44,594 nt of DNA, from positions 1 through 44,594 of the forward strand of contig JALEZN010000044.1 in the NCBI GenBank assembly GCA_022772585.1. The letters are read 5' to 3'. Positions 8,068 through 15,781 of this stretch are shown here, one piece after another. The first letter of the stretch is position 1; each line of letters starts with the position of its first letter. The notes beneath the pieces are model-generated. The model was not told where the DNA came from, searched no databases, and worked only from the letters and a program-made list of their open reading frames with translations. The position numbers were made by a program, and so were the translations under genes. This DNA is from Clostridiales bacterium (GTDB taxonomy: Bacteria > Bacillota > Clostridia > Oscillospirales > Oscillospiraceae).

Positions 8068-9614
8068 ATGAAAAAACTCACATGTACTCTGCTTGTGTCT
8101 GCGCTGCTCTTTTCCCTTGCTGTCCCTGCCCTGGCCGCCGCACTCACCCATCCCAGCTGACCGCGGAGGAGTATGCCGTGTTTGAAAACAGCACCGCTTA
8201 CACCGGGGAGACACGGGAAAAGATCCTCTCCCTTCAGGAGTACGCGGCGGCAGGCCATACGGAGATCACCCGCAGCTCCGACGCGCTGATCTACAACCGC
8301 TACCAGGAGCTGGCAAAATCCAAAGATCCCGGCGTGCGGTTCGAGCTGGGCCTCATCGACGTAAAGCTGGCCCTCAACGCCGCGGCGCAGGGGAAGTCCT
8401 TCAGCGGCTCCAGCAACTTTGAATTTGCCGCCTCCTACGCCGGAGACCAGAAGGAGGCCAGGTATCTGTGCTATCTGTGGAATGCCAGGATGTGCCTGGC
8501 CGCCCGGGACATCACCGCCGGGCTGGAGGGCGGCCTGCGCTGGTACGCGGGAGCCATTGAATACCTGCTTCCCTATGGCCAGTTCACGCTGGACGCCATC
8601 TATGACTGTGAACTGGTCAAAACCATCCCCGCCGACCGCCTGGCGTATGCCAAATCCCTTCTCTTCGTCACCCTGGACGGCGACCTGGTCCACCCCCGCT
8701 CGGTCCGTATCAGCGCCGACTATCTGGACACCACCACCGCCCAGACCCGGAACTGGCGCACCATGGTCCCCCTCCGCCGCCTGGCCGAGCTCATGGGCGC
8801 CACGGTGGAATACGACGCCCAGACCCGGCAGATCACGGTCCGGCGTGCAGCGGACGCCTTCGTCATGACCCTGGATTCCACCGCCGCCCTGCGCAACGGC
8901 GCGCCCTTCCAGATGGACGTGGCCCCCTATGCCGAAAATAACCGCACCTATATCCCCATCCGCTACATCGCCGAGTTCTTTGGTCAGAAGGTGGAGTGGA
9001 ATAAGGCGCAGCAGCACGTGATCATCACCGAGGACAGATCCGCTGCCGGGGATTCCAACCTGGAGGACTGGGCCCTGGCCATGGGGGCCCTGCTCAACTA
9101 TGAGAACAACCCCGGGGAGGCCCACCTCTTCGGCGGCAAGACCCGGTTCGGCGCCGGTCCCGTGGGCGGCGCCGTCTCCAACCGGCTGGAGTCCACCGGC
9201 CCCGACTTCGGCCGCCGGATCCTGTCCGAGGACTGGGGGATCACCGGCCGGGAATCCCTGATGGCTGCCGCCGCCGCCCTGGCGGAGGGGAACGACGCCT
9301 GGGACCTGTTTCGGGTGAGCCACCTGGCCCAGTGGGGCTATCTGGCCGGATATGTGACCTACCCTGAGACGCTGGAACTGGTGGAGCCCGCCGCAAAAAA
9401 GCTGGACAGGACCTACTCCTCCTGGAAGGATGCCTATGAGGACTATCTGGCCGGCTACTGCCGCTGGGCAGGTCTGAGTACCTCTGACGTATGGAGCACC
9501 GAGCGCGGGCGGCTCTACCAGACCATGCTGGCCGATCCCGCCATGGCCCCTCTTCTGGATGACAGCCTCTTTACTGCCGGCGTCATCGGCCTGCCCGGCG
9601 ATCTCAATCCGTAA
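8068..9614 (+). CDS. Exported stalk-domain (copper amine oxidase N-like) protein, signal peptide out of frame
   Basis: The ATG at 8068 follows an ideal AAAGGAGG (8053-8060) and encodes a textbook signal peptide, MKKLTCTLLVSALLFSLAVP, then ALAA, but this frame stops at 8158-8160. The rest is open in another frame (8082-9614). It contains a PF07833-type stalk domain around residues 205-320 (VPLRRLAELMGATVEYDAQT and YIPIRYIAEFFGQKVEWNKA) and a C-terminal region rich in Trp/Tyr and resembling no family I know; it may be DUF1266-like (LAQWGYLAGYV). A one-base loss around 8082-8160 would explain it. Either it is a real frameshift, a sequencing error, or a programmed slip. It lies 28 bp after the ParE-like gene and 42 bp before the ParC-like gene, so it is cotranscribed with both. 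Its role there is unknown. Confidence 0.72.
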
Positions 9615-9656
9615 TATCGGTATATCATATAACTCACAGGACAAGGACTGATCCCA

Positions 9657-11900
9657 ATGCCCAAAAAGAAGGCCCCGGACACCGGGGCGAAAAAAGTGAA
9701 CAACCCCAACGTCATGGGCCTGCGGGCCGAGGTGCTGGAGCAGCCCATTACCGAGACGCTGGAGCTCAACTACATGCCCTACGCCATGAGCGTCATCGTC
9801 TCCCGGGCCATCCCGGAGATCGACGGCTTCAAGCCCTCCCACCGCAAGCTCCTGTACACCATGTACCAGATGAAGCTGCTGGGGGGCGCTCGCACCAAGA
9901 GCGCCAACATCGTGGGCCAGACCATGAAGCTCAACCCCCACGGCGACGCGGCCATCTACGACACCATGGTCCGCCTCTCCCGGGGCTACGGCGCCCTGCT
10001 CCACCCCCTGGTGGACTCCAAGGGCAACTTCGGCAAGGTCTACTCCCGTGACATGGCCTGGGCCGCCAGCCGGTACACCGAGGCCCGGCTGGACCCCATC
10101 TGCGCCGAGCTCTTCCGGGACATCGACCAGGATGCGGTGGATTTTGTGGACAACTACGACGGCTCCATGAAAGAGCCCGCCCTGCTGCCCACCACCTTCC
10201 CCAACATCCTGGTCAGCGCCAACCAGGGCATCGCGGTGGGCATGGCCTCCAACCTGTGCGGCTTCAACCTGGCCGAGGTGTGCGACGCCGCCGTGGCCTA
10301 CCTGAAAAACCCCGGCGTGGACCTGCTCCCCATTTTGAAGGCCCCCGACTTCCCCACCGGCGGGCAGCTTCTCTACGACGAGACCGCCCTCCGGCAGATC
10401 TACTCCACCGGCCGGGGCTCGGTGCAGGTGCGTGCCAAGTGGCGCTACCTCAAGCCGGAAAACCTCATTGAGATCTATGAGATCCCTTATTCCACCACGG
10501 TGGAGGCCGTGATGGACAAGGTGGCCGAGCTGGTCAAGGCCGGCAAAGTCAAGGAGATTGCCGACATGCGGGACGAGACCGACCTGAACGGTCTCAAGCT
10601 CACCATCGACCTGAAGCGGGGGGCCGATCCGGACAAACTGATGGCCCGTCTCTTCCGCTCCACCCCCCTGCAGGACGCCTATTCCTGCAACTTCAACATC
10701 CTGATCGGCGGCATGCCCCGGGTGATGGGGGTGGGCGAGATTCTGGAGGAGTGGACCGCCTGGCGTATGGACGGCGTCCGCCGCCGCACTTATTATGTGA
10801 TGAAGAAGAAGGAGGAGAAGCTCCATCTCCTCAAGGGCCTGAAAAAGATCCTGCTGGACATCGACCGGGCCATCAAAATCATCCGGGAGACCGAGGAGGA
10901 CGCCGAGGTCATCCCCAACCTGATGATCGGCTTCGGCATCGACCAGACCCAGGCCGAGTACGTGGCCGACATCAAGCTGCGCAACATCAATAAGGAGTAC
11001 ATCCTCAAGCGGGTGGAGGAGACCGCCTCCCTGGAGGAGGAGATCGCCGACCTGCGGGACCTGGTCTCCAGCCCCGCCCGGATCAAGAAGGTCATCACCG
11101 TCGAGCTCCAGGGTGTGAAGAAAAAGTACGCCGTCCCCCGCCGGACCGAGATCGTCTACGAGTTCCAGGCCGCCGCCGCGGCCGATCCGGAGGAGGAGAT
11201 CCCCGACTATCCGGTGCATGTATTCCTCTCCCGGGAGGGATACTTGAAGAAGATCACCCCCCAGTCCCTGCGCATGAGCGGCGAGCAGAAATATAAGGAA
11301 GGGGACGGTCCCTTCCTCCAGTGGGAGGCCTCCAACCGGGACGAGCTGCTGGTCTTTACCGACCGCCAGCAGTGCTACAAGACCCGGCTCAGCGACTTTG
11401 GGGACACCAAGGCCAGCGTGCTGGGCGAGTATCTCCCCACCCGCCTGGGCATGGACCCGGGTGAGAACGCCGTGTGGGCCTGCGTCACCAGCGACTACAG
11501 CGGCCACCTGCTCTTCTTCTTTGAAAACGGCAAGGCCGCCCGGGTGGAGCTCTCGGCCTACCAGACCCAGACCCGCCGCAAGCGCCTCACCGGCGCCTAC
11601 AGCGACAAGTCCCCTCTGGCCGCCGCCCTCCACATCCGGGAGGATCTGGAGCTGGCCGCCATCTCCACCGAGGGACGGTGCGTGGTGTTCCATACCGCCG
11701 CCCTCTCCCCCAAGACCACCCGCTCCACCCAGGGCGTGGGCGTAATGACGCTCAAGCTCAGGTACCGTCTGGAGAAGGTGCTCCCCCTGTCTGAGACCTC
11801 CATTGTCAACGCGGCCCGCTACCGTGCCCGCAGCCTGCCCATCGCCGGCATGCTCCTGAAGGAGGAGGACCGGGGCGAGGAGCAGATGAGCCTGTTGTAA
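9657..11900 (+). CDS. parC: Divergent type II topoisomerase cleavage subunit (ParC/GyrA-like)
   Basis: A 747-residue subunit with the winged-helix and tower region (about 30-340), coiled coil (about 370-480) and C-terminal beta-pinwheel (about 490-720). The DNA-linking tyrosine is Tyr140 in AASRYTEARL. The helix that determines quinolone binding reads NPHGDAAIYDT: Ala98 replaces the usual Ser (E. coli GyrA Ser83), while Asp102 matches Asp87. I could not find a GyrA-box (Q-R-R-G-G-K-G), only a weak QTRRKRLTG, which argues for topoisomerase IV-like activity. It is shorter than typical Firmicutes ParC (about 800). It follows the stalk-domain gene and ends in a terminator, so the three genes form one operon. 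Confidence 0.88.
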   Translation: MPKKKAPDTGAKKVNNPNVMGLRAEVLEQPITETLELNYMPYAMSVIVSRAIPEIDGFKPSHRKLLYTMYQMKLLGGARTKSANIVGQTMKLNPHGDAAIYDTMVRLSRGYGALLHPLVDSKGNFGKVYSRDMAWAASRYTEARLDPICAELFRDIDQDAVDFVDNYDGSMKEPALLPTTFPNILVSANQGIAVGMASNLCGFNLAEVCDAAVAYLKNPGVDLLPILKAPDFPTGGQLLYDETALRQIYSTGRGSVQVRAKWRYLKPENLIEIYEIPYSTTVEAVMDKVAELVKAGKVKEIADMRDETDLNGLKLTIDLKRGADPDKLMARLFRSTPLQDAYSCNFNILIGGMPRVMGVGEILEEWTAWRMDGVRRRTYYVMKKKEEKLHLLKGLKKILLDIDRAIKIIRETEEDAEVIPNLMIGFGIDQTQAEYVADIKLRNINKEYILKRVEETASLEEEIADLRDLVSSPARIKKVITVELQGVKKKYAVPRRTEIVYEFQAAAAADPEEEIPDYPVHVFLSREGYLKKITPQSLRMSGEQKYKEGDGPFLQWEASNRDELLVFTDRQQCYKTRLSDFGDTKASVLGEYLPTRLGMDPGENAVWACVTSDYSGHLLFFFENGKAARVELSAYQTQTRRKRLTGAYSDKSPLAAALHIREDLELAAISTEGRCVVFHTAALSPKTTRSTQGVGVMTLKLRYRLEKVLPLSETSIVNAARYRARSLPIAGMLLKEEDRGEEQMSLL

Positions 11901-11907
11901 ACCAGAG

Positions 11908-11942
11908 CCCCGGAGCGGCCTGCGGTCCGTTCCGGGGTTTTT
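11908..11942 (+). terminator. Terminator of the topoisomerase operon
   Basis: Stem CCCCGGA-x-CGG (11908-11918) with CCG-x-TCCGGGG (11927-11937), followed by five T. Confidence 0.88.
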
Positions 11943-11969
11943 CCGCCCCGCCCCACCCGGCCCCCTCGG

Positions 11970-11999
11970 TTGACACGGAGGCAAGGCGTGGCTTACAAT
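11970..11999 (+). promoter_or_regulatory. Sigma-A promoter of the yitT operon
   Basis: A perfect TTGACA (11970-11975) and TACAAT (11994-11999) are 18 bp apart, 45 bp before the YitT start codon. Confidence 0.8.
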
Positions 12000-12044
12000 A
12001 GAGAAAACGCCTGTACCCCATATGATTTGTGATGTGAGGTTTGT

Positions 12045-12914
12045 ATGAGCCGTCTTTTAAAAGAAAAAGCCCTCCCCTATCTGTGGATCACTCTGGCCTC
12101 GGTCATCTATGCCCTGGGCTTCTGCTGGTGCTATGAGCCCAACCAGATCGGCTTTGGCGGTATCACCGGTGTGGGCCAGATCATCAATCATTTTCTCCCC
12201 TGGGCCCCCATCGGCGTGGTGGTCATCCTGCTCAATATCCCCCTCTTTCTGCTGGGGTGGAAATTTATCGGCGGCCGCCTGCTGGTGACCTCGCTCTTCG
12301 CCATGGCGGTATCCTCCATTTTTATCGACCTGACCTCCGCCCTTTATACGTTCCCGCCCATGGATCCCCTGCTGGCCTGCATCTTCGGCGGCGTGCTCAT
12401 GGGGGTCTCTCTGGGTATTGTCTTTCTTCAGGGGGCCACCACCGGCGGTACCGACCTGATCGCCCGGCTCCTCAAGCTCAAGCTGGCCTGGCTGCCCATG
12501 GGCAAGCTGCTTCTGGTCATTGACCTGGTGGTCATTGTGGCGGTGGCCGCCGCCTTCCACGACCTGTCCAGCGCCCTCTACGGCCTGGTGGCACTGTATA
12601 TCTCCACCATCGTCATGGACAGCGTGCTCTACGGTCTGGACAACGCCAAAGTGGCCTATATCATCAGCTCCAGGCCGGACGAGATCTCTCATGCCATCTT
12701 TCAGGAACTGGACCGGGGCGTCACGGTGCTCCACGGCGAGGGAGCCTGGTCGGGAGAGGCCAAGCGTGTGCTGCTGTGCGCCTTCAAACAGCGGCAGATC
12801 GTGCCCCTCAAGCGCATGGTGAAGGAGATCGACCCCGCCGCCTTTCTCATCGTATGCGAGGCCCACGAGGTCCTGGGCGACGGGTTCCGGGAGTATAAGC
12901 AAAACGACCTTTAA
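12045..12914 (+). CDS. YitT-family membrane protein with DUF2179 domain
   Basis: A 289-residue protein. Residues about 10-195 hold five or six hydrophobic membrane segments with the family motifs GFGGITGVGQIINH and GATTGGTDLIARLL. Residues about 205-275 form the soluble C-terminal DUF2179 domain (YIISSRPDEISHAIFQELDR, GVTVLHGEGAWSG), a small ferredoxin-like fold. The YitT family is widespread in Firmicutes; its substrate is not established, and a transport role is only suspected. It has its own promoter and is followed after 16 bp by the LUD-domain gene, so the next genes are likely cotranscribed. Confidence 0.88.
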   Translation: MSRLLKEKALPYLWITLASVIYALGFCWCYEPNQIGFGGITGVGQIINHFLPWAPIGVVVILLNIPLFLLGWKFIGGRLLVTSLFAMAVSSIFIDLTSALYTFPPMDPLLACIFGGVLMGVSLGIVFLQGATTGGTDLIARLLKLKLAWLPMGKLLLVIDLVVIVAVAAAFHDLSSALYGLVALYISTIVMDSVLYGLDNAKVAYIISSRPDEISHAIFQELDRGVTVLHGEGAWSGEAKRVLLCAFKQRQIVPLKRMVKEIDPAAFLIVCEAHEVLGDGFREYKQNDL

Positions 12915-12930
12915 TTAAGGAGGAAGCGCC

Positions 12931-13521
12931 ATGGCAGACATCAACAAGCTGCGCAAAAATCTGGAGAAGAACGGCTTTCATACGGTGTATTTCGACACCG
13001 CCCGGGGGGCCGCCGACTACCTGGACGGCAAGCTGGACGGCCGCACCATCGGCATGGGCGGTTCCGTGACCATCCAGGAGCTGGGCCTGATGGAGCGGCT
13101 CTCCGGCCATAATACCTTCTATTCCCACTGGAGCGGCAGCACATTGGACCAGGCCGCCGGCGCGGAGGTCTACCTCTGCTCGGTCAACGGCGCGGCCGAG
13201 ACCGGCGAGCTCATCAACATCGACGGCACCGGCAACCGGGTGGCCGCCACCCTGTATGGCCATAAAGAGCTCTATCTGGTCATCGGCGTCAACAAAATCG
13301 CCCCCGATTACGACCAGGCCCTGTGGCGCTCCCGCAACATCGCCGCCCCCAAAAACGCCAAACGGCTCAACCGAAAGACCCCCTGCGCCGTCAACGCTGA
13401 CCGCTGCTACGACTGCGACAGTCCCGAGCGGATCTGCCGCGGCCTTACCGTGCTGTGGCGCCGTCCCAATGGCATCCCATATGCCGAGGTCGTTATCGTA
13501 GGCGAGGATCTGGGCCTGTAG
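12931..13521 (+). CDS. Single-domain LUD (DUF162) protein
   Basis: A 196-residue cytoplasmic protein matching the LUD fold: N-terminal helix with KLRKNLEKNGFHTVYF, a G-M-G-G-S-V-T loop (about residues 46-52), and the IDGTGNRVAATLYG segment (about 94-107). The C-terminal part carries a regular cysteine cluster, C-x6-C-x2-C-x6-C (about residues 152-169), which could hold a metal or iron-sulfur centre. LUD domains occur in LutB/LutC of lactate oxidation, but no lutA or lutB partner is present, so the substrate is unknown. Strong RBS AAGGAGG precedes the ATG. It sits 16 bp after yitT and 36 bp before the lipoprotein gene. Confidence 0.85.
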   Translation: MADINKLRKNLEKNGFHTVYFDTARGAADYLDGKLDGRTIGMGGSVTIQELGLMERLSGHNTFYSHWSGSTLDQAAGAEVYLCSVNGAAETGELINIDGTGNRVAATLYGHKELYLVIGVNKIAPDYDQALWRSRNIAAPKNAKRLNRKTPCAVNADRCYDCDSPERICRGLTVLWRRPNGIPYAEVVIVGEDLGL

Positions 13522-13557
13522 ACCCCTGTACACCCCCTTCAGAAAGGAGGGCCGCCC

Positions 13558-14655
13558 ATGCCCGGAAAGGGAAAGCTTACATCTCTGCTGCTGGCGGGCA
13601 CTGTGCTGCTCAGCGGCTGCTCTTCCATGCTGGAACGCAGCTACATGGTGGTCACCGCCCACCCCGAGCACCCGGCGGCCGCCGACGACTCCAATGTGCT
13701 CAAGGCTGAGACCTATCAGGATCTGGTCAACGACGTGCTCTACTTTGTCAATCAGGGGGTGGAGCATGGCGCCATCCGCCTGACCAACTACCCCAGGGAC
13801 GTGGAGGCAGACCTGAACAGCGCCTGCCTGGAGGTGGCCCGGGACGCCCCCATCGGCGCCTACGCCGTGGATTTCATCGAGCATGACTGCACCCGTGTGG
13901 TGCAGTATTACGAGGCCAATATCCATATCACCTACCGCCGCACCCTGGAACAGATCCAGAGCATCAAGACGGTCACCGGCAGCAGCGCCGTCCGCCGGGT
14001 CCTGCAGGAAAAGCTGACCCGCTTTGCGCCGGAGGCCGTGCTCCAGGTATCCTATTTTACCGAGGATGAGGACTATATCTCCGCCCTGATCCGACAGGCC
14101 TACTATGACACGCCCGCTGCCGCCCTGGGCATGCCGGAGTACACCATCTCCCTCTACCCCGACCAGGGCCGGGAGCGTATCGTGGAGATCCTGCTTACCT
14201 ACCCTGCCCCGGCGGAGGAGCTGCGCCGTATGAGTCAGCTGCTTCTCCAGCAGGCCGACCAGCTCTCTGCCTCTCTCTTGGGCCAGGCCGGCCCTGAAGC
14301 CCTCCAGGAGATCTTTGACCTGCTCCGCCAGCGGGTCAGCCCCGCCCCCGACGGTGAGGGTCCCACTGCCTACGCCGCGCTGCTGGAGAACCGGGCCGAC
14401 AGCGAGGGCGTGGCCCTGGCCTTCCAGCTGCTCTGTCAGACCGCGGGGCTGGACAGCACGGTGGTCCGGGGATTCCGGGACGGCCGCGCCCATTTCTGGA
14501 ATGTCTGCGCCCTTCCCTCCGGCCAGCACCGGCACGTGGATGCCTCCGCCGCCGACGGATTTCTTCTGACCGACAGTGACGCCGAGGCCATGGGATATGT
14601 CTGGGACCGGGATGAGATCCCCGTCTGTTCGGACAGCGGCAAAGAGGCCGGCTGA
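13558..14655 (+). CDS. Lipoprotein with an inactive-looking transglutaminase-like domain
   Basis: A 365-residue lipoprotein: lipobox L-S-G-C with Cys21, then a region of unknown fold (about 40-240). At about 265-340 lies a transglutaminase-like segment: TAYAALLENRADSEGVALAF, the AHFWN motif with His312, and HVDAS with Asp328. In active relatives the sequence reads R-A-x-C-E-G-Y-A; here Ser282 replaces the catalytic Cys, so the triad is S-H-D. The protein is probably surface-anchored and may be a binding or scaffold protein, not an enzyme. It is the third gene of the yitT unit (RBS AAAGGAGG), and a strong terminator follows. The comparison with active relatives is from memory of the family. 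Confidence 0.8.
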   Translation: MPGKGKLTSLLLAGTVLLSGCSSMLERSYMVVTAHPEHPAAADDSNVLKAETYQDLVNDVLYFVNQGVEHGAIRLTNYPRDVEADLNSACLEVARDAPIGAYAVDFIEHDCTRVVQYYEANIHITYRRTLEQIQSIKTVTGSSAVRRVLQEKLTRFAPEAVLQVSYFTEDEDYISALIRQAYYDTPAAALGMPEYTISLYPDQGRERIVEILLTYPAPAEELRRMSQLLLQQADQLSASLLGQAGPEALQEIFDLLRQRVSPAPDGEGPTAYAALLENRADSEGVALAFQLLCQTAGLDSTVVRGFRDGRAHFWNVCALPSGQHRHVDASAADGFLLTDSDAEAMGYVWDRDEIPVCSDSGKEAG

Positions 14656-14675
14656 CCGTACACATCCGGCACAGT

Positions 14676-14712
14676 ACGCGGGGAGGCGCTCCCACGCCTC
14701 TCCGCGTTTTTT
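14676..14712 (+). terminator. Terminator after the lipoprotein gene
   Basis: A 13-bp stem ACGCGGGGAGGCG/CGCCTCTCCGCGT (14676-14688 with 14695-14707, one G-T pair) is followed by six T. Confidence 0.9.
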
Positions 14713-14733
14713 GCATAATTCGTAAAATCCCTC

Positions 14734-14762
14734 TTGACATCTCGTCCTTCTGCCGCTATAAT
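14734..14762 (+). promoter_or_regulatory. Consensus promoter of the first tRNA-Gly gene
   Basis: A perfect TTGACA (14734-14739) and a perfect TATAAT (14757-14762) are 17 bp apart. The -10 box ends 14 bp before the mature tRNA 5' end, so the leader is very short. Confidence 0.93.
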
Positions 14763-14776
14763 ATCATTCGTCGCTT

Positions 14777-14852
14777 GCAGGTGTAGCTCATCTGGTAGAG
14801 CGCCACCTTGCCAAGGTGGAGGTAGCGAGTTCGAGCCTCGTCACCTGCTCCA
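14777..14852 (+). tRNA. tRNA-Gly (anticodon GCC), copy 1
   Basis: A 76-nt cloverleaf: acceptor GCAGGTG/CACCTGC, D-loop with TGGTAG, anticodon stem CCACC/GGTGG around loop TTGCCAA (anticodon GCC), and T-loop GTTCGAG. Discriminator T and a genomically encoded CCA end it. It decodes GGC and GGU. It has its own promoter and terminator and is nearly identical to the copy at 15062. Confidence 0.97.
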
Positions 14853-14862
14853 GTTCGGAATA

Positions 14863-14897
14863 AGCCCTGAGGTAAAAACCTCAGGGCTTTTCCTTTT
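14863..14897 (+). terminator. Terminator of tRNA-Gly copy 1
   Basis: A perfect 11-bp stem AGCCCTGAGGT/ACCTCAGGGCT with an AAAA loop, followed by TTTTCCTTTT. Confidence 0.92.
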
Positions 14898-15019
14898 GCA
14901 AACGGGGTTTTATTGCCTCCAAACCGGACACGCTGCGCCGGGCTTCGATCCGGCCCGGGCCCGGACCCGAAAGCGGGTCCAGCAGAGGGACGCAGGTACC
15001 ATATCGCCGTATTTTCCTC

Positions 15020-15048
15020 TTGACAAGCGCCCCCCTTTTTCATATAAT
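15020..15048 (+). promoter_or_regulatory. Consensus promoter of the second tRNA-Gly gene
   Basis: A perfect TTGACA (15020-15025) and a perfect TATAAT (15043-15048), 17 bp apart, 13 bp before the tRNA. Confidence 0.93.
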
Positions 15049-15061
15049 ATCTATGTTGCTT

Positions 15062-15137
15062 GCAGGTGTAGCTCATCTGGTAGAGCGCCACCTTGCCAAG
15101 GTGGAGGTAGCGAGTTCGAGCCTCGTCACCTGCTCCA
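15062..15137 (+). tRNA. tRNA-Gly (anticodon GCC), copy 2
   Basis: The same 76 nt as copy 1, including anticodon loop TTGCCAA and encoded CCA. Independent promoter and terminator suggest that both copies are expressed. Confidence 0.97.
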
Positions 15138-15148
15138 GCTCGGAATAG

Positions 15149-15183
15149 GCCCTGAGGTAAAAAGCCTCAGGGCTTTTCCTTTT
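15149..15183 (+). terminator. Terminator of tRNA-Gly copy 2
   Basis: A 9-bp stem GCCCTGAGG/CCTCAGGGC followed by TTTTCCTTTT. It is a slightly diverged copy of the terminator at 14863. Confidence 0.9.
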
Positions 15184-15293
15184 GCGGACGGGCTTTTTCC
15201 CGTTTTCAGACCGGACCCGCCGCTTTGCCGCCCCAGGGGCGGTTTTTTGCTATGCCGGGCCCGGGCCCGCCAAACTTCAAGGAGGTCTTTTCC

Positions 15294-15734
15294 ATGGTAA
15301 CACTGGCACAGCGCATCGAATCCCTCCGTACCGAGGCCAATCTGAGCCGTCCCGCCCTCTCCCTGGCCCTGGGCTTCCCCAAGGGCGCCATTGAAAAATT
15401 TGAGACCGGCCGGGCCACCCCCACTAAGGAACAGCAGGAGAAGATCGCCGCTCACTTCGGCGTCTCCCTCTTCTATCTCCGGGGCGAGAGCAGCGACCGC
15501 ACCCGCCAGGAGGACTGGATGGACGCCGTACCCGCCGACGACGGCGAGTATGTACCCATCCCCGCGCCCAAGCCCAAGCGCCCCAAGCCCTCCGCCGAGC
15601 CTCAGCAGGGGGCCATGCTGGACTCTCTGCTGGCCAGCAAAGCCGTACAGGAGCTGCTGCGCAAAACGGTTCTGGACACCCTTCGCTCCCCCGAGGGCCA
15701 GGAACTCATCCGCAAGGCCATGCAGAAAAAGTGA
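15294..15734 (+). CDS. XRE-family helix-turn-helix protein
   Basis: A 146-residue protein. Residues about 4-62 are a Cro/CI-type helix-turn-helix (LAQRIESLRTEANLSRPALS, then EKFETGRATPTKEQQEKIAA and the typical end FGVSLFYLRGE). A Pro/Lys-rich linker (PIPAPKPKRPKP, about 90-101) leads to a helical tail of about 40 residues that may oligomerise. The chosen ATG at 15294 has AAGGAGG 8 bases upstream; the open frame upstream is not translated. It is probably a repressor, but no operator or neighbouring target is evident. It ends in a terminator shared with greA. Confidence 0.87.
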   Translation: MVTLAQRIESLRTEANLSRPALSLALGFPKGAIEKFETGRATPTKEQQEKIAAHFGVSLFYLRGESSDRTRQEDWMDAVPADDGEYVPIPAPKPKRPKPSAEPQQGAMLDSLLASKAVQELLRKTVLDTLRSPEGQELIRKAMQKK

Positions 15735-15743
15735 TGCGCCGTC

Positions 15744-15776
15744 AAAAAGGCCCCGCTCGCGTGAGCGGGGCCTTTT
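15744..15776. terminator. Bidirectional terminator between the XRE gene and greA
   Basis: A stem AAAAGGCCCCGCTC/GAGCGGGGCCTTTT with a four-base loop. T runs lie on both strands, so it serves two converging genes. Confidence 0.9.
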
Positions 15777-15781
15777 CCTGT

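Larger units (their letters stand above)
14773..15186 (+). repeat. Tandem duplication of a tRNA-Gly transcription unit
   Basis: The segment from GCTT just before the tRNA to about 14900 recurs at about 15058-15186, an offset of 285 bp. The tRNA is identical in both copies. The trailing terminator differs at only a few bases (AAGCCC versus AGGCCC, one loop change). The promoters are not copies of each other beyond the consensus boxes. The spacer holds a GGACCCGAAAGCGGGTCC-type hairpin near 14962-14981. Confidence 0.9.

Noticed and set aside
7284-11984. A 1,566-codon open frame on the minus strand across both topoisomerase genes
   Set aside because: It is the GC-rich complement of well-supported plus-strand genes, lacks any recognisable domain, has a Gly/Leu/Val/His-rich translation and no ribosome site.
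12847-14535. A 562-codon minus-strand frame opposite the LUD and lipoprotein genes
   Set aside because: Antisense artefact of high GC; the plus-strand genes have ribosome sites, a lipobox and family motifs.
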